Numbered from the stretch's first letter, positions 11,327 to 22,413 are shown. The stretch is 64,000 nt of DNA from Vibrio gazogenes (GCF_023920225.1 NZ_CP092587.1:3251709-3315708), one strand, 5' to 3'. Notes: generated from the sequence alone by a model not told the origin. Numbers and translations: made by a program.

Positions 11327-13255
11327 ATGAAAACAGGTATTATCCGGGTATTCCTTATATCTCTTCTACTCATCCTGATAGGGATCACCGCTGGAATCGT
11401 GATTGTCCAGTCTCGCTATATCACACCTGTTGCCCAATGGATGATTCAACAAATAGGGCTCCCTGAGTTCCATGCTCAGAAAATCAGCTACCAATATCCA
11501 TTCCATCTAAAATTTGAACATGTCACTCTGTCTCAACAATTGGCACCGATCCAAACGGTGGATATTTGGCTCAACCCTTATCAAAGCACTCTCAATCAAC
11601 TTATGTTCGATAGTGTGCTCATTGATGGTCTCACACTAGACAATGAGCAAGCATCTCTACCAACGCCATTAGAGACAGTAAAAATCAACCAGCTTGCTAT
11701 TCGCAACCTTGCTGTGGAAACCACAGACAATCTAATGATTCACGGTCTCAATGTTCAAATTCAAAACCCGACTTGGAATGAGACAAGTACCTATCTGCCT
11801 TATGGTGACATTCAGCTTTACGCGTCTCAGGTCATGTGGCAAGGAGAAACACTCACCGATCTGCTCATCACTGGCAGTCATCAAGCACAACATAGTCAGA
11901 TTAATAGCCTGACCGCAACATGGCGCGGCGCTTCATTTTCCTTGCAAGGCAAAACCGATGGACAACGCTGGTCAATAGAAAACCTAACCACAGACAAATT
12001 GAATTTGTCTCTGTCCCAGTTTCAGCAACTGTCTGATAAATTCAAAGATCTGATTGCACAACACATCGCGCAAATTGATCGACTAGATCTGTTAAACAGC
12101 CAGCTCAATATGCCGCATGTTCAGCTCAATAATTTTGATTTATCGCTCACTGATTTTCATCCGACCGCATCTGAATCGCTTTGGAAACAGGCTCATGCAG
12201 TACTCTCATTGGATGCGGAAAGTCTTGTCCTTGATGATATGATGTTGGTAGAACCCAGTATCAATCTCATCCTGACACCCGGTCAGTTAGATATAGATGA
12301 CTTTAGCTCAACACTCATGGACGGCCAAATCCATGCGTCCGGCTCAATTACACCGGAGACGGTGACCATTCGGGATTTACAAATACAAAGCATGAAAATG
12401 TTTATCGAGTCAGGATCTGAACCAGACTTCACTTGGCTTGCATCACTCATACCATCATTCCGACAAGTAAATGTCGAACAGCTGAAAATTCGAAATAGCC
12501 AGATTATCCAACTCGCCCACCAGCCCTATTGGCAATTATCAGGGATCAATACAGATATCGATCATGCACAACTGATCGATGCTCAACGGTGGGGATTATG
12601 GCAAGGCACGGCAAGAATGTCCGTCAATAATCTCAGCTATGGTCAGTTCGTCGTATCCCAAGGATTAGTCGAAATGCACAGTCAAGAGAATAACTGGGTA
12701 CTGGATCGACTCTTTCTTCCGTTCTCCAAAGGATACCTAGCTGCCAAAGGACAATGGCAATATGGCTTGAAAGGAGCCCCATGGCAATTTTCAATTGATG
12801 CGGATAGTCTCCCCCTGAACCTGTTCAAACACCTGCCACTCCAGATGAAAGGACTTGCTGACCTGTCAGGTTCAGCGCAGGGGCTTTCCGGGGATTCGGT
12901 GATTATCAATCACACGTTAAGTGGCTTATTGAATCTGGATATCAGAAATGGCCAACTTCAGCTCCCCGATAACCATGCTCAACCAAAAGATTTTATGCTG
13001 AACGCCATGGAAATCACCGGAGATCGGGGAAAAATCACCGTCCCTGAAATTCATCTCAAATCCAACGATCTCAATGCGACCATCAGTGGTCGTTGGGATT
13101 TGACTCAGTCTGATAAAGGCTCGCTAACTCTCTCGGTGACATCAGGGGAAAAGCAAACCCATTACAACTTACTGGAACCATCGCAAGCCGTGCCACCAGC
13201 CTCTCAGACTAAAACAGGCCCCATACAAGAAACACCGGATTCATCGGCCAATTAA
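11327..13255 (+). CDS. AsmA-family envelope protein
   Basis: The 642-residue protein has an N-terminal membrane anchor (residues about 6-28). The long remainder is rich in short beta strands, with recurring segments such as LQIQSMKMFIESG and GRWDLTQSDKGSLTLSV, typical of AsmA/DUF748-like proteins. Members of this group bridge or tune inner-to-outer membrane lipid transport, but the role here is unproven. The C-terminus is a Pro/Gln/Thr-rich tail. It is convergent with the downstream yiiD gene, and the two overlap by 15 bp at their 3' ends. The family call is by overall architecture only. Confidence 0.7.
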   Translation: MKTGIIRVFLISLLLILIGITAGIVIVQSRYITPVAQWMIQQIGLPEFHAQKISYQYPFHLKFEHVTLSQQLAPIQTVDIWLNPYQSTLNQLMFDSVLIDGLTLDNEQASLPTPLETVKINQLAIRNLAVETTDNLMIHGLNVQIQNPTWNETSTYLPYGDIQLYASQVMWQGETLTDLLITGSHQAQHSQINSLTATWRGASFSLQGKTDGQRWSIENLTTDKLNLSLSQFQQLSDKFKDLIAQHIAQIDRLDLLNSQLNMPHVQLNNFDLSLTDFHPTASESLWKQAHAVLSLDAESLVLDDMMLVEPSINLILTPGQLDIDDFSSTLMDGQIHASGSITPETVTIRDLQIQSMKMFIESGSEPDFTWLASLIPSFRQVNVEQLKIRNSQIIQLAHQPYWQLSGINTDIDHAQLIDAQRWGLWQGTARMSVNNLSYGQFVVSQGLVEMHSQENNWVLDRLFLPFSKGYLAAKGQWQYGLKGAPWQFSIDADSLPLNLFKHLPLQMKGLADLSGSAQGLSGDSVIINHTLSGLLNLDIRNGQLQLPDNHAQPKDFMLNAMEITGDRGKITVPEIHLKSNDLNATISGRWDLTQSDKGSLTLSVTSGEKQTHYNLLEPSQAVPPASQTKTGPIQETPDSSAN

Positions 13256-14158
13256 AGACTTATAATTCGGGATCAACATGTATGTCCCGACAAACTGAAC
13301 GGCAGGTTTATCACCACTTTTGATGGTCACATTGACGATGATCCGAGCTTTACGCCCAGATTCAAGACGATCCAGATCACCACTAATATCATCTAATGAG
13401 GTCACTGCAAGCGGGTTATCACAAATGGGCAGCCGATAACGAATGTGACTATCGGCCATCACAATATCTCCATAAAGATTGCGTTCCCGCATGAGTAACC
13501 ATGCCATTCCCCACCCTGTCAATGTCGCCAAGGTGAAAGCGGAACCGGCAAACATTGTGTTATGCGGATTGATATTGGGATTCATCGGGGCGTAACACTC
13601 GAACTGATAACCAGTGTACTGATTAATCTTGATCCCCATTTTTTCACTGATCGGGATCTGGTTTTCCCAACGTTCCTGCAACTCTGAACACCACTGCGGC
13701 TTACGCTGAACATTCGCCATCGGATCCAGTGTTTTCACCATCTGTTGATGCCGGACAGGCCCGCGTTCATCACTCAGTTCACCGCGACGCTCAAACCCGT
13801 TTTTCTCATAAAAAGCAATGGCATCTTCTCTGGCATTACATACCAAGCGTTTCGCGCCTTCTTGACGGGCAAGCGATTCTAACGTCACCAAGAGCAGTGA
13901 CCCCATTCCTCGACTCCGGCGATTGGCTTTTACCGCCATATAACGAATCTGTCCTTCACAATCAGGGGTAATGTACAATCGGCCGACTGCCATAGGGCGC
14001 CCCCGACTATCAACAATCATCCGATGATGACTCATTGGATCATATTCGTCCCGTTCTGATCCCAACGGTAAATGCCATGGTTCACGTAGCATTTGCCAGC
14101 GAAATAAATAGTATTTACTCAGCTGGTTCTCCGTCTGAGGACTAATAATCTTAAACAT
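13241..14158 (-). CDS. yiiD: GNAT acetyltransferase fused to hotdog thioesterase-like domain (YiiD/FabY type)
   Basis: The 305-residue protein is a two-domain fusion. Residues about 1-145 form a GNAT domain with the acetyl-CoA loop NRRSRGMGSLLL. Residues about 155-305 form a YiiD-type hotdog domain (NINPHNTMFAGSAFTLATLTGWGMAW). The family is the E. coli YiiD type, linked in recent work to initiation of fatty-acid synthesis from malonyl-ACP (MadA/FabY). That function is knowledge of the family, not visible here. It is the distal gene of the minus-strand run yihY-dtd-yiiD, 21 bp after dtd. Confidence 0.85.
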   Translation of the reverse strand: MFKIISPQTENQLSKYYLFRWQMLREPWHLPLGSERDEYDPMSHHRMIVDSRGRPMAVGRLYITPDCEGQIRYMAVKANRRSRGMGSLLLVTLESLARQEGAKRLVCNAREDAIAFYEKNGFERRGELSDERGPVRHQQMVKTLDPMANVQRKPQWCSELQERWENQIPISEKMGIKINQYTGYQFECYAPMNPNINPHNTMFAGSAFTLATLTGWGMAWLLMRERNLYGDIVMADSHIRYRLPICDNPLAVTSLDDISGDLDRLESGRKARIIVNVTIKSGDKPAVQFVGTYMLIPNYKSLIGR

Positions 14159-14179
14159 GAACTGTCCCTATCTTATTGA

Positions 14180-14614
14180 TTAAACCTGTAACCAGAAGGT
14201 CACCGGCCCATCATTGACCAACGCCACTTTCATATCCGCGGCAAAGCGTCCTCTCTCCGTAGGAAGAACGCTTGTACATTGCTCAGCGAAATAATCGTAC
14301 AAACGCTCAGCATCGGCTGGTGCCGCACCACGAGAAAACCCAGCGCGTGTTCCCTTTTTCGTATCTGCCGGTAATGTAAATTGTGAAACCACTAAAACTT
14401 TGCCCCCGATTTGTTGAACATTGAGATTCATTTTCCCCTGTTCATCTTCAAATACCCGGTAGGTCGTCACCCGTTCAACCAGACGTTTAGCCTTAGCTTC
14501 ATCATCATCTTTTTCAACGCCCAGCAATACCAACAATCCTTGCCCAATATTTCCCACAACCGAGCCATCCACAGTGACGGATGCTTCACTTACTCTCTGA
14601 ATCAGTGCGATCAC
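14180..14614 (-). CDS. dtd: D-aminoacyl-tRNA deacylase
   Basis: Dtd hydrolyses D-aminoacyl-tRNA (and Gly-tRNA-Ala), preventing D-amino acids from entering proteins. I start it at GTG 14614 (144 residues), which gives the family N-terminus [17 protein letters not shown], with AAGGAAGA just upstream. The conserved SQFTL segment and the C-terminal [11 protein letters not shown]ly-cisPro-type region are present. The start lies 29 bp inside the end of yihY, so the genes are coupled. Confidence 0.94.
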   Translation of the reverse strand: MIALIQRVSEASVTVDGSVVGNIGQGLLVLLGVEKDDDEAKAKRLVERVTTYRVFEDEQGKMNLNVQQIGGKVLVVSQFTLPADTKKGTRAGFSRGAAPADAERLYDYFAEQCTSVLPTERGRFAADMKVALVNDGPVTFWLQV

Positions 14615-15500
14615 AATGTCTTCCTTTTTCTCCACCATTATCAGCCGATTGTTCGGATTTTAGCATATCTGCTTGCCAAGATTCATATTCACCCAGCGCG
14701 GCTGTTACTTCCGCGCCCAATAAGACAATCAACCAAGAAAAATATACCCAGATAAAGAGAATCGGAATCGCGGCTAATGCCCCGTATATGAGCTGATAAG
14801 ATGGAAAGTGTGTAATATAGGCAGCAAACCCCGCTTTACTGATTTCAAACAGTAACGCGGCAACCAGCGCCCCTGACAGAGCATGACCCAACTTCACTTT
14901 TTTATTCGGAACAAGGACGTACAACCCGGTAAATGCAGCAAACGAGAGTAAGAATGGCAGCCTTCTGAGTACCCACTGAGAAAATCCATGAAAGGTTTCA
15001 TTGGAAACCAAGTTCAATGACGTAATGTAGGATGTCACAGCAAGACTCGCCCCAACCAGAAGCGGGCCTAACGTTAAAACCATCCAATACATTGAAAAAG
15101 AGAAAACCCAGCGACGCTTCTGATCAACCCGCCAGATGTAATTCAACATTTTATCAATATTAGAAATCAACGTTAGTGCAACGACAAATAGGAATAATCC
15201 CCCCAACGCTGTCATTTTGCTCGTATTCGATACAAAATCATGCAACGCCTGATTGACAGCTTCACCAGCAGCCGGCAAGAAATGAGTAATAACAAACGTT
15301 TGAATGACTTCCCCGGCATCATTAAAAGCAGAGAACGCAGATAAGACTGAGAGTAAAACCGCCACCATCGGAACGAAGGACAACAACGAGATATATGCCA
15401 GATATCCCGCATTGACCTGAATACGATCATGAATCACCCGACGCCATAAATATCGGGAAAAAACAACGCCAGTATCGATGATTTGTTTTGTATTCAACAC
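14586..15500 (-). CDS. yihY: YihY/BrkB-family inner-membrane protein
   Basis: The 304-residue protein has about six hydrophobic helices and the YihY/BrkB family signatures ([26 protein letters not shown] and [27 protein letters not shown]). It was once reported as RNase BN, which is now known to be another protein; its function remains unclear. GTG start with GAGG upstream. The C-terminal tail extends past the last helix and overlaps dtd. A neighbour of typA and dtd in many gamma-proteobacteria. Confidence 0.93.
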   Translation of the reverse strand: MLNTKQIIDTGVVFSRYLWRRVIHDRIQVNAGYLAYISLLSFVPMVAVLLSVLSAFSAFNDAGEVIQTFVITHFLPAAGEAVNQALHDFVSNTSKMTALGGLFLFVVALTLISNIDKMLNYIWRVDQKRRWVFSFSMYWMVLTLGPLLVGASLAVTSYITSLNLVSNETFHGFSQWVLRRLPFLLSFAAFTGLYVLVPNKKVKLGHALSGALVAALLFEISKAGFAAYITHFPSYQLIYGALAAIPILFIWVYFSWLIVLLGAEVTAALGEYESWQADMLKSEQSADNGGEKGRHCDRTDSESK

Positions 15501-15663
15501 AGAGACCTCATCAGCACGCGTAGTTTTATAGATAACAACATTGTTGTTTTAAAGATGATATATGAGTCAAAGGCATAATTTTATCCCTTTCTTATATCAA
15601 TTGAGCAAGAATATGCATTTAGATTAGCAGGATATTCACTGAGTGACTATCTCATCGCACTGA

Positions 15664-15694
15664 TAAAAAAGGCGGAAACAATGTTCCGCCTTTA
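15664..15694 (-). terminator. Terminator after typA
   Basis: Stem GGCGGAAC/GTTCCGCC flanked by A and T runs, 28 bp beyond the typA stop. Read on the minus strand it ends in TTTTTTAT. The symmetry means it could work in both directions. Confidence 0.85.
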
Positions 15695-15721
15695 TTACAT
15701 CATCAGTCTGTCTATAAAGAC

Positions 15722-17551
15722 TTACTTTCCACCGCGATACGCTCTTTTACGATCATTTTCAGTAAGATGTCTCTTACGAATTCGGATGCTCGCAGGCGTC
15801 ACTTCAACCAGCTCATCATCATCGATAAATTCTATCGCTTGCTCTAGTGTGAATTTAATCGCAGGAGATAGAACCTGCGCTTCATCAGTACCAGAAGCAC
15901 GAACGTTGGTCAGTTGCTTACCTTTCAAACAGTTTACAGTTAAATCATTCGAACGGTTATGAATACCAATAATTTGCCCTTCATAAACTTCATCAGCGTG
16001 TTCAGCGAATAGACGTCCACGTTCCTGCAAGTTAAACAATGCGTAAGTAAGCGCTTTACCCGTCGCATTAGAGATCAACACGCCATTGTTACGTTGACCA
16101 ATAGTGCCACCTTTGTGTGGACCATAATGATCAAAAGTATGGTAAAGCAGACCTGAACCGGAAGTCAGCGTCATAAACTCTGTTTGGAAACCGATTAAGC
16201 CACGAGAAGGCATCGCAAAGTCCATCCGAACACGACCTTTGCCGTCCGGAGACATATCTTTCAATTCACCTTTACGCATGCCAATATTTTCCATGATGCC
16301 ACCTTGATGCTCTTCCATCACATCAATAGTCACCACTTCAAAAGGTTCAAGTAACTGGCCATTCTCTTCTTTCAGAATAACTTCAGGACGAGAAACCGCG
16401 AGTTCAAAGCCTTCACGACGCATATTTTCGATCAAAATCGATAGATGCAATTCACCACGACCGGACACTCTGAATTTGTCTGGATCGTCAGTTTGTTCAA
16501 CGCGTAGTGCCACATTATGAACCAACTCTTTTTCCAGACGCTCCAAAATATTACGAGATGTAACATATTTCCCTTCTTTACCGGCAAACGGTGAAGTATT
16601 CACTTGGAAAGTCATCGTGACTGTCGGCTCATCAACCGAAAGTGCCGGCAATGCTTCCACGTTATTTACATCACAAATCGTGTCTGAAATTTTCAGCTCA
16701 CCCAAACCAGTAATCGCAACGATGTCACCAGCAGTCGCCCGCTCAACTTCGTGTCGCTCAAGCCCTAGATACCCCAGAACCGTCCCGACTTTACCGTTTC
16801 TCTTCTTACCATCTGCACCAATAACACTCACTTGCTGGTTCGCTTTGACAGTTCCGCGAGAGACTCGGCCAACACCGATAACACCAACATAAGAGCTATA
16901 ATCCAGCTGGGAAATTTGCATCTGCAACGCCCCATCAAGATCAACATTCGGAGAATCGACATTATCAACAATGGTTTGGAAAAGGGGTTCCATATTTTCG
17001 CCCGTTTCGCCTTCTTCTAGCGAAGCCCAACCATTCAGTGCCGATGCGTAAACCACTTGGAAGTCCAACTGCTCATCCGATGCACCTAGATTATCAAACA
17101 GGTCAAATACTTGATCCATTACCCAATCAGGGCGAGCGCCCGGTCGGTCAATCTTGTTGATAACCACAATCGGTTTCAAACCATGTGCAAAGGCTTTTTG
17201 AGTAACGAAACGAGTTTGTGGCATTGGGCCATCAACGGCATCAACAATAAGCAGAACAGAGTCAACCATAGACATAATACGTTCAACTTCACCACCGAAA
17301 TCCGCGTGTCCGGGGGTGTCAACGATATTGATATGGTAATCGTGCCAGTTAATCGCTGTATTCTTAGCTAGGATTGTAATTCCACGCTCTTTCTCAATAT
17401 CATTCGAGTCCATGACTCGTTCTTCAACTTCACCGCGAGACTGTAAAGTTCCGGATTGTTGTAATAGCTTATCAACCAAGGTCGTTTTACCGTGGTCAAC
17501 GTGCGCAATGATCGCAATATTTCTTAGTTTATCAATCTGTGGTGTTGTCAT
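15722..17551 (-). CDS. typA: Ribosome-dependent GTPase TypA/BipA
   Basis: BipA is a translational GTPase of the EF-G group that helps 50S assembly, particularly in the cold. I start at ATG 17551, giving 609 residues, the usual length. An in-frame codon at 17626 would add 25 non-conserved residues. G1 AHVDHGKTT, the switch segment ERGITI, G3 [14 protein letters not shown] and G4 NKIDR are all visible, as is the C-terminal BipA-specific domain. The gene is divergent from glnA across 542 bp. Confidence 0.97.
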   Translation of the reverse strand: MTTPQIDKLRNIAIIAHVDHGKTTLVDKLLQQSGTLQSRGEVEERVMDSNDIEKERGITILAKNTAINWHDYHINIVDTPGHADFGGEVERIMSMVDSVLLIVDAVDGPMPQTRFVTQKAFAHGLKPIVVINKIDRPGARPDWVMDQVFDLFDNLGASDEQLDFQVVYASALNGWASLEEGETGENMEPLFQTIVDNVDSPNVDLDGALQMQISQLDYSSYVGVIGVGRVSRGTVKANQQVSVIGADGKKRNGKVGTVLGYLGLERHEVERATAGDIVAITGLGELKISDTICDVNNVEALPALSVDEPTVTMTFQVNTSPFAGKEGKYVTSRNILERLEKELVHNVALRVEQTDDPDKFRVSGRGELHLSILIENMRREGFELAVSRPEVILKEENGQLLEPFEVVTIDVMEEHQGGIMENIGMRKGELKDMSPDGKGRVRMDFAMPSRGLIGFQTEFMTLTSGSGLLYHTFDHYGPHKGGTIGQRNNGVLISNATGKALTYALFNLQERGRLFAEHADEVYEGQIIGIHNRSNDLTVNCLKGKQLTNVRASGTDEAQVLSPAIKFTLEQAIEFIDDDELVEVTPASIRIRKRHLTENDRKRAYRGGK

Positions 17552-17876
17552 GGATTCATCATCATTGTAAAAGTTCAATTCCCGTTCTTTGATGTAGCTG
17601 GATTTCGGGATAAAAAAAACGCTCAATAATGTACCAGATTTTGAAGAAATGCCCAGAAATATGTGATCTAAAACAGGCTTATTTCTTCTATTCGTACATT
17701 AAGTCACTCTTCTAGAGTTTAGTCTTTGGAATCCATCACGTTCAAAAATAGTGGTGATCACAACTTTTCACGACCAGAAAGCAGAAAAAACCATCAAATG
17801 CAGTTTGACAAATTGCCTATTCATAGGGCTGAATAGAGAGGCGGTTGACAACTATTGGTGCAACTGAAATCCAAAC

Positions 17877-17914
17877 GCACCATATTAGTGCAATGCGCAA
17901 ATCATTTTAGTGCA
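17877..17914 (+). promoter_or_regulatory. NtrC-type enhancer sites upstream of glnA
   Basis: GCACCATATTAGTGC (17877-17891) matches the NtrC dyad TGCACC-N5-GGTGCA well. A second, weaker TAGTGCA half-dyad follows at 17908-17914, and another GGTGCA half-site lies at 17858-17863. They sit about 65-100 bp upstream of the sigma-54 elements, a usual enhancer distance. Confidence 0.65.
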
Positions 17915-17976
17915 ATGATTGATAACTGAAAGCTCATTATCTTATTAATGCATTGAATTAAAAGGATTTTTAATCA

Positions 17977-17993
17977 TGGCACGATTTTGGCTA
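17977..17993 (+). promoter_or_regulatory. Sigma-54 promoter of glnA
   Basis: TGGCACGATTTTGGCTA has the -24 GG and -12 GC dinucleotides correctly spaced; the -12 element is TGGC instead of TTGC. It lies about 100 bp before the glnA start with NtrC-like sites upstream, the expected design for nitrogen-regulated glnA. Confidence 0.75.
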
Positions 17994-18093
17994 GTAAAGT
18001 TTTAGCTTTAGTTAACGTGATAAACACAAAGTTAATTGATGCTTAAACCAAGTCGAGCTTTTACCGATTTTTTAACACTGGAGGTTGTCCAAG

Positions 18094-19503
18094 ATGTCAG
18101 TAGAAAATGTTCTATCGCTGATCCAAGAAAACGAAGTTAAGTTTGTTGATTTACGCTTTACAGATACAAAGGGTAAAGAGCAACACGTTTCTATTCCTGC
18201 TCACCAAATCGATGCTGACTTCTTCGAAGAAGGTAAAATGTTTGATGGTTCATCTATTGCCGGCTGGAAAGGAATTAACGAATCTGACATGGTCCTGATG
18301 CCAGATGCCTCAACTGCTGTTTTAGACCCATTTACAGAAGACTCCACATTAAATATCCGTTGTGACATTTTAGAGCCGGCAACCATGCAAGGCTACGACC
18401 GTGACCCACGTTCGATTGCACAACGCGCTGAAGAATACATGCGCTCTACAGGTATTGCGGACACCGTGCTATTCGGTCCTGAACCAGAATTCTTCCTGTT
18501 TGACGATGTAAAATACTCAACTAGCATGTCCGGTTCTTTCTACAAAATCGATGACATAGAAGCTGCATGGAACACGGGTTCAGAAATCGAAGGTGGAAAC
18601 AAAGGTCACCGTCCGGGTATTAAAGGGGGTTACTTCCCTGTTGCTCCAGTTGACTCATCTCAGGATATCCGTAGTGCTATGTGTCTGATCATGGAAGAGA
18701 TGGGACTGGTTGTTGAAGCACACCACCACGAAGTCGCAACCGCCGGTCAGAACGAAATCGCTTGTCGTTTCAACACCATGACACAGAAAGCAGATGAGAT
18801 CCAAATCTATAAGTATGTTGTTCATAACGTTGCTCATGCATTTGGTAAGACTGCGACTTTCATGCCGAAACCGCTTGTCGGCGACAACGGTTCTGGTATG
18901 CACTGTCACCAATCTCTGGCAAAAGATGGTGTTAACCTATTTGCTGGTGATAAGTACGGCGGTTTGTCTGAAACAGCCTTGTTCTACATCGGTGGTATCA
19001 TCAAACATGCTCGTGCAATCAACGCATTCGCGAATGCTTCAACAAACTCATACAAACGTTTGGTTCCAGGATTCGAAGCGCCAGTTATGCTTGCTTACTC
19101 TGCTCGTAACCGCAGTGCATCGATCCGTATTCCTGTTGTGCCAAGCCCTAAGGGACGTCGTATCGAAGTTCGATTCCCAGACCCAACAGCGAACCCATAT
19201 CTGGCTTTTGCTGCGATGCTGATGGCTGGTCTAGACGGAATTAAGAACAAGATTCACCCTGGAGATTCAGCAGATAAAGACCTGTATGATCTGCCTGCAG
19301 AAGAAGCCGCACAAATCCCAACTGTTGCAGAGTCTTTCCAACAAGCATTGGAAGCTTTGGATGCGGATCGTGAATTCTTGACTGCGGGTGGTGTGTTCTC
19401 TGATGATTTCATCGATTCTTACATTACTCTGAAATCAGATGATGTAACTCGTATCAATATGACAACTCACCCACTTGAATTCGACATGTACTACTCTGTA
19501 TAA
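18094..19503 (+). CDS. glnA: Glutamine synthetase type I
   Basis: GlnA makes glutamine from glutamate, ammonia and ATP and is a cytoplasmic dodecamer. The start is ATG 18094 (469 residues) with GGAGG 9 bp upstream. A TTG three codons earlier sits inside the ribosome site. Visible motifs are the N-terminal segment [16 protein letters not shown], the catalytic-loop region FDGSSIAGW, the ATP-site stretch [17 protein letters not shown], and the adenylylation region around Tyr in [10 protein letters not shown]...KDLYDLP. It is followed by its own terminator and then glnL-glnG. Confidence 0.98.
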   Translation: MSVENVLSLIQENEVKFVDLRFTDTKGKEQHVSIPAHQIDADFFEEGKMFDGSSIAGWKGINESDMVLMPDASTAVLDPFTEDSTLNIRCDILEPATMQGYDRDPRSIAQRAEEYMRSTGIADTVLFGPEPEFFLFDDVKYSTSMSGSFYKIDDIEAAWNTGSEIEGGNKGHRPGIKGGYFPVAPVDSSQDIRSAMCLIMEEMGLVVEAHHHEVATAGQNEIACRFNTMTQKADEIQIYKYVVHNVAHAFGKTATFMPKPLVGDNGSGMHCHQSLAKDGVNLFAGDKYGGLSETALFYIGGIIKHARAINAFANASTNSYKRLVPGFEAPVMLAYSARNRSASIRIPVVPSPKGRRIEVRFPDPTANPYLAFAAMLMAGLDGIKNKIHPGDSADKDLYDLPAEEAAQIPTVAESFQQALEALDADREFLTAGGVFSDDFIDSYITLKSDDVTRINMTTHPLEFDMYYSV

Positions 19504-19530
19504 GTTCACAATTCATATCTATATTATTAG

Positions 19531-19553
19531 GCCCGCCTCTGGCGGGCTTTTTT
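19531..19553 (+). terminator. Rho-independent terminator of glnA
   Basis: Stem GCCCGCC/GGCGGGC with a TCT loop and six T, 27 bp after glnA. It probably separates high glnA from low glnLG expression. Confidence 0.92.
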
Positions 19554-19770
19554 ACACCAAGTGAAGATTACTTATTGAAATATCATCATAAATCTTTTCG
19601 CAAACCTCACAAACAAAGAGCATATCAGGCAAGATAATTGCATTCATATCTAATGTAATAAACCATGGCTACAGTTGTCGTGAAATTGGACCAAAGTGCT
19701 GTTGAACTGACTGATTTCAAAGAAGAGAGACTTGTATTTATCCCTTAGTTAGCCATACTCATTCTATTAA

Positions 19771-19787
19771 CGCACCATTTGTGTGCA
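19771..19787 (+). promoter_or_regulatory. NtrC-like site upstream of glnL
   Basis: CGCACCATTTGTGTGCA resembles the NtrC dyad (GCACC ... GTGCA) and lies 31 bp before the glnL start. In enteric bacteria a similar site represses the glnL promoter. No other clear signal was found in the 264-bp gap after the glnA terminator. Confidence 0.5.
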
Positions 19788-19817
19788 ATGCGTCATTTTG
19801 GAACATGGTGACCACTC

Positions 19818-20867
19818 ATGAGTAGTGAACTTAGTACAACAATATTGAACAATATTGTGACATCCACACTGATACTGGATGAGTCTTTATGTGTCCGCTA
19901 TGCGAATCCTTCAGCAGAGCAGCTATTCTCACAAAGTGCCAAGCGGATTATTAATCAACCCTTATCCAACCTAATTCAACATGCATCTCTTGATCTCGCG
20001 CTCCTCTCACAACCATTGCAGAGCGGCCAAAGTATTACCGACAGTGACGTAACATTTGTAGTCGATGGTAAACCCCTGATGCTAGAGGTCACGGTTAGCC
20101 CGTTAACTTGGCAAAAAAAATTAATGTTGTTAGTTGAGATGAGGAAAATCGGTCAACAACGTCGTTTGAGTCAGGAATTAAACCAACATGCCCAACAACA
20201 GGCCGCAAAGTTACTCGTACGAGGATTGGCCCATGAGATTAAGAATCCACTGGGGGGATTACGAGGGGCTGCGCAATTATTAGAAAGGATGCTCCCAAAT
20301 CAGAGTCTGACAGAATACACACAAATTATTATTGAACAGGCTGACCGACTTCGATCTTTGGTTGATCGGCTCCTTGGGCCTCAAAAACCAGGGAAAAAAC
20401 AGTCTGAAAATTTGCACTTAATTCTAGAGAAAGTCCGTCAATTGATCGAACTCGATGCCCGTTCTCATCTTGTGATTGAACGCGATTATGACCCAAGTTT
20501 GCCCAATATCATAATGGATATGGATCAAATTGAGCAGGCACTACTGAATATTGTCAGTAATGCTGCACAAATTTTGTCATCACAACAACATGGAAAAATT
20601 ACGCTTCGCACCAGAACAGTGCATCAAGCGAATATACATGGACAACGACACAAACTTGCGGCCCGAATTGAAATTATCGATAACGGACCGGGGATTCCAA
20701 ACGAGTTGCAAGATACGCTTTTCTATCCAATGGTCAGCGGAAGAGAAGGGGGTAGCGGGCTGGGATTATCGATTTCTCAAAATTTAATTGATCAACATAA
20801 TGGCAAGATCGAGGTTGAAAGCTGGCCGGGACGGACCATTTTTACCATCTATCTACCGATAAATTAA
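19818..20867 (+). CDS. glnL: Nitrogen regulation sensor kinase NtrB
   Basis: NtrB is a soluble histidine kinase/phosphatase controlled by PII that sets NtrC phosphorylation. The 349-residue protein has an N-terminal PAS domain, the H-box GLAHEIKNPLGGLRGAAQLLE with His139, and an ATPase domain with the N box (IEQALLNIVSNAAQ), G1 IIDNGPGIP and G2 GREGGSGLGLSI. No transmembrane segment is present, as expected. It is 105 bp upstream of its partner glnG. Confidence 0.96.
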   Translation: MSSELSTTILNNIVTSTLILDESLCVRYANPSAEQLFSQSAKRIINQPLSNLIQHASLDLALLSQPLQSGQSITDSDVTFVVDGKPLMLEVTVSPLTWQKKLMLLVEMRKIGQQRRLSQELNQHAQQQAAKLLVRGLAHEIKNPLGGLRGAAQLLERMLPNQSLTEYTQIIIEQADRLRSLVDRLLGPQKPGKKQSENLHLILEKVRQLIELDARSHLVIERDYDPSLPNIIMDMDQIEQALLNIVSNAAQILSSQQHGKITLRTRTVHQANIHGQRHKLAARIEIIDNGPGIPNELQDTLFYPMVSGREGGSGLGLSISQNLIDQHNGKIEVESWPGRTIFTIYLPIN

Positions 20868-20972
20868 TGATGATCCGTTCAATGATAGAACCAATGAACG
20901 AACCATTAACGGAACAAAAATTTTAACGCTTAGCGAACGTTAGTGACAGATGCTGTTTAAGGAATACTGATT

Positions 20973-22376
20973 ATGAGTAAAGGATACGTATGGGTTGTCG
21001 ATGACGATAGCTCTATTCGATGGGTGATGGAAAAAACCCTGTCTTCAGCCAACATTAAATGTGAAACTTTCTCCGATGCAGAGAGTGTTCTGATGGCTCT
21101 GGAAAGAGAATCTCCTGACGTATTAGTATCCGACATACGCATGCCTGGTATTGATGGTATCGAGCTATTACATCAAGTCCACTCTCGTTCACCAGAGCTC
21201 CCTGTAATCATTATGACGGCTCATTCTGATCTAGATGCCGCAGTAAACGCCTATCAAAAAGGCGCCTTTGAATACCTCCCCAAGCCTTTTGATGTTGATG
21301 AAACACTCACACTAGTTGAACGCGCCATTGCTCATGGTCAAGAGCAGCGAAAAGATCAGTCGGGTCATCTGATACATACAGATAATACCCCAGAGATTCT
21401 TGGAGAGGCACCGGCTATGCAAGAAGTCTTCAGGGCCATTGGACGTCTTTCACGTTCTTCAATTTCCGTATTAATCAATGGTGAATCAGGAACAGGGAAA
21501 GAGCTGGTCGCCCATGCTTTACATCGGCATAGTCCACGCGTGCAAAAGCCGTTTATTGCCTTAAATATGGCTGCCATTCCGAAAGACTTGATTGAGTCAG
21601 AGTTATTCGGGCATGAAAAGGGAGCATTTACCGGTGCAAACAATGTCAGACAAGGTCGATTTGAACAAGCGAATGGCGGAACGCTATTTCTAGATGAGAT
21701 AGGTGACATGCCGCTCGATATTCAAACTCGATTGCTGCGCGTGCTGGCTGATGGGCAGTTTTATCGTGTTGGTGGGCATTCAGCAATCAAAGTAGATGTT
21801 CGAATCGTTGCTGCAACGCATCAGAACCTTGAGAAACTTGTCCATCAAGGTAAGTTCCGAGAAGATCTGTTTCACCGCTTAAACGTCATCAGAATTCAAA
21901 TTCCTGCACTCAGAGAGCGTCGTCAGGACATCGAAAAGCTGGCTAAACATTTCTTAGCACTTGCGGCCAAGGAGCTCGGTGTTGAAATGAAAACACTGCA
22001 TCCAAAATCATTGGAGATTCTCAATCGTCTTGATTGGCCGGGTAATGTACGGCAGTTAGAAAACATGTGTCGTTGGCTAACGGTCATGGCAAGTGGTACA
22101 GAAGTCCTTCCTAATGACTTACCCTCAGAACTGTTATCAGAAAAGAAAAATGTTGAATTCGATAATGATTCCAGCTGGCAGAAACAATTAGACGCGTGGG
22201 CAAGAACGGCACTGTCTGCCGGTGAAACGGATCTCTTATCCTATGCTTTACCTGAATTTGAGCGAATCCTTTTAGAAGCGGCATTAAACCATACCAATGG
22301 ACATAAACAAGATGCAGCAAAAGTGTTAGGGTGGGGGCGAAATACATTGACTCGAAAATTAAAGGAACTCTACTAA
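20973..22376 (+). CDS. glnG: Nitrogen regulation response regulator NtrC
   Basis: NtrC activates sigma-54 promoters under nitrogen limitation. The 467-residue protein has a receiver domain with Asp54 (VLVSDIRMPG) and a AAA+ domain with Walker A GESGTGKE. The sigma-54-contact loop is GAFTGA and Walker B is GGTLFLDEIGDMP. A C-terminal Fis-type helix-turn-helix ends at NGHKQDAAKVLGWGRNTLTRKL. Full length and intact. It would act at the glnA and glnL sites described here. Confidence 0.97.
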   Translation: MSKGYVWVVDDDSSIRWVMEKTLSSANIKCETFSDAESVLMALERESPDVLVSDIRMPGIDGIELLHQVHSRSPELPVIIMTAHSDLDAAVNAYQKGAFEYLPKPFDVDETLTLVERAIAHGQEQRKDQSGHLIHTDNTPEILGEAPAMQEVFRAIGRLSRSSISVLINGESGTGKELVAHALHRHSPRVQKPFIALNMAAIPKDLIESELFGHEKGAFTGANNVRQGRFEQANGGTLFLDEIGDMPLDIQTRLLRVLADGQFYRVGGHSAIKVDVRIVAATHQNLEKLVHQGKFREDLFHRLNVIRIQIPALRERRQDIEKLAKHFLALAAKELGVEMKTLHPKSLEILNRLDWPGNVRQLENMCRWLTVMASGTEVLPNDLPSELLSEKKNVEFDNDSSWQKQLDAWARTALSAGETDLLSYALPEFERILLEAALNHTNGHKQDAAKVLGWGRNTLTRKLKELY

Positions 22377-22413
22377 ACCTCACCTATTCTTGTTGAAAAT
22401 AAAAAGTCTGCTT

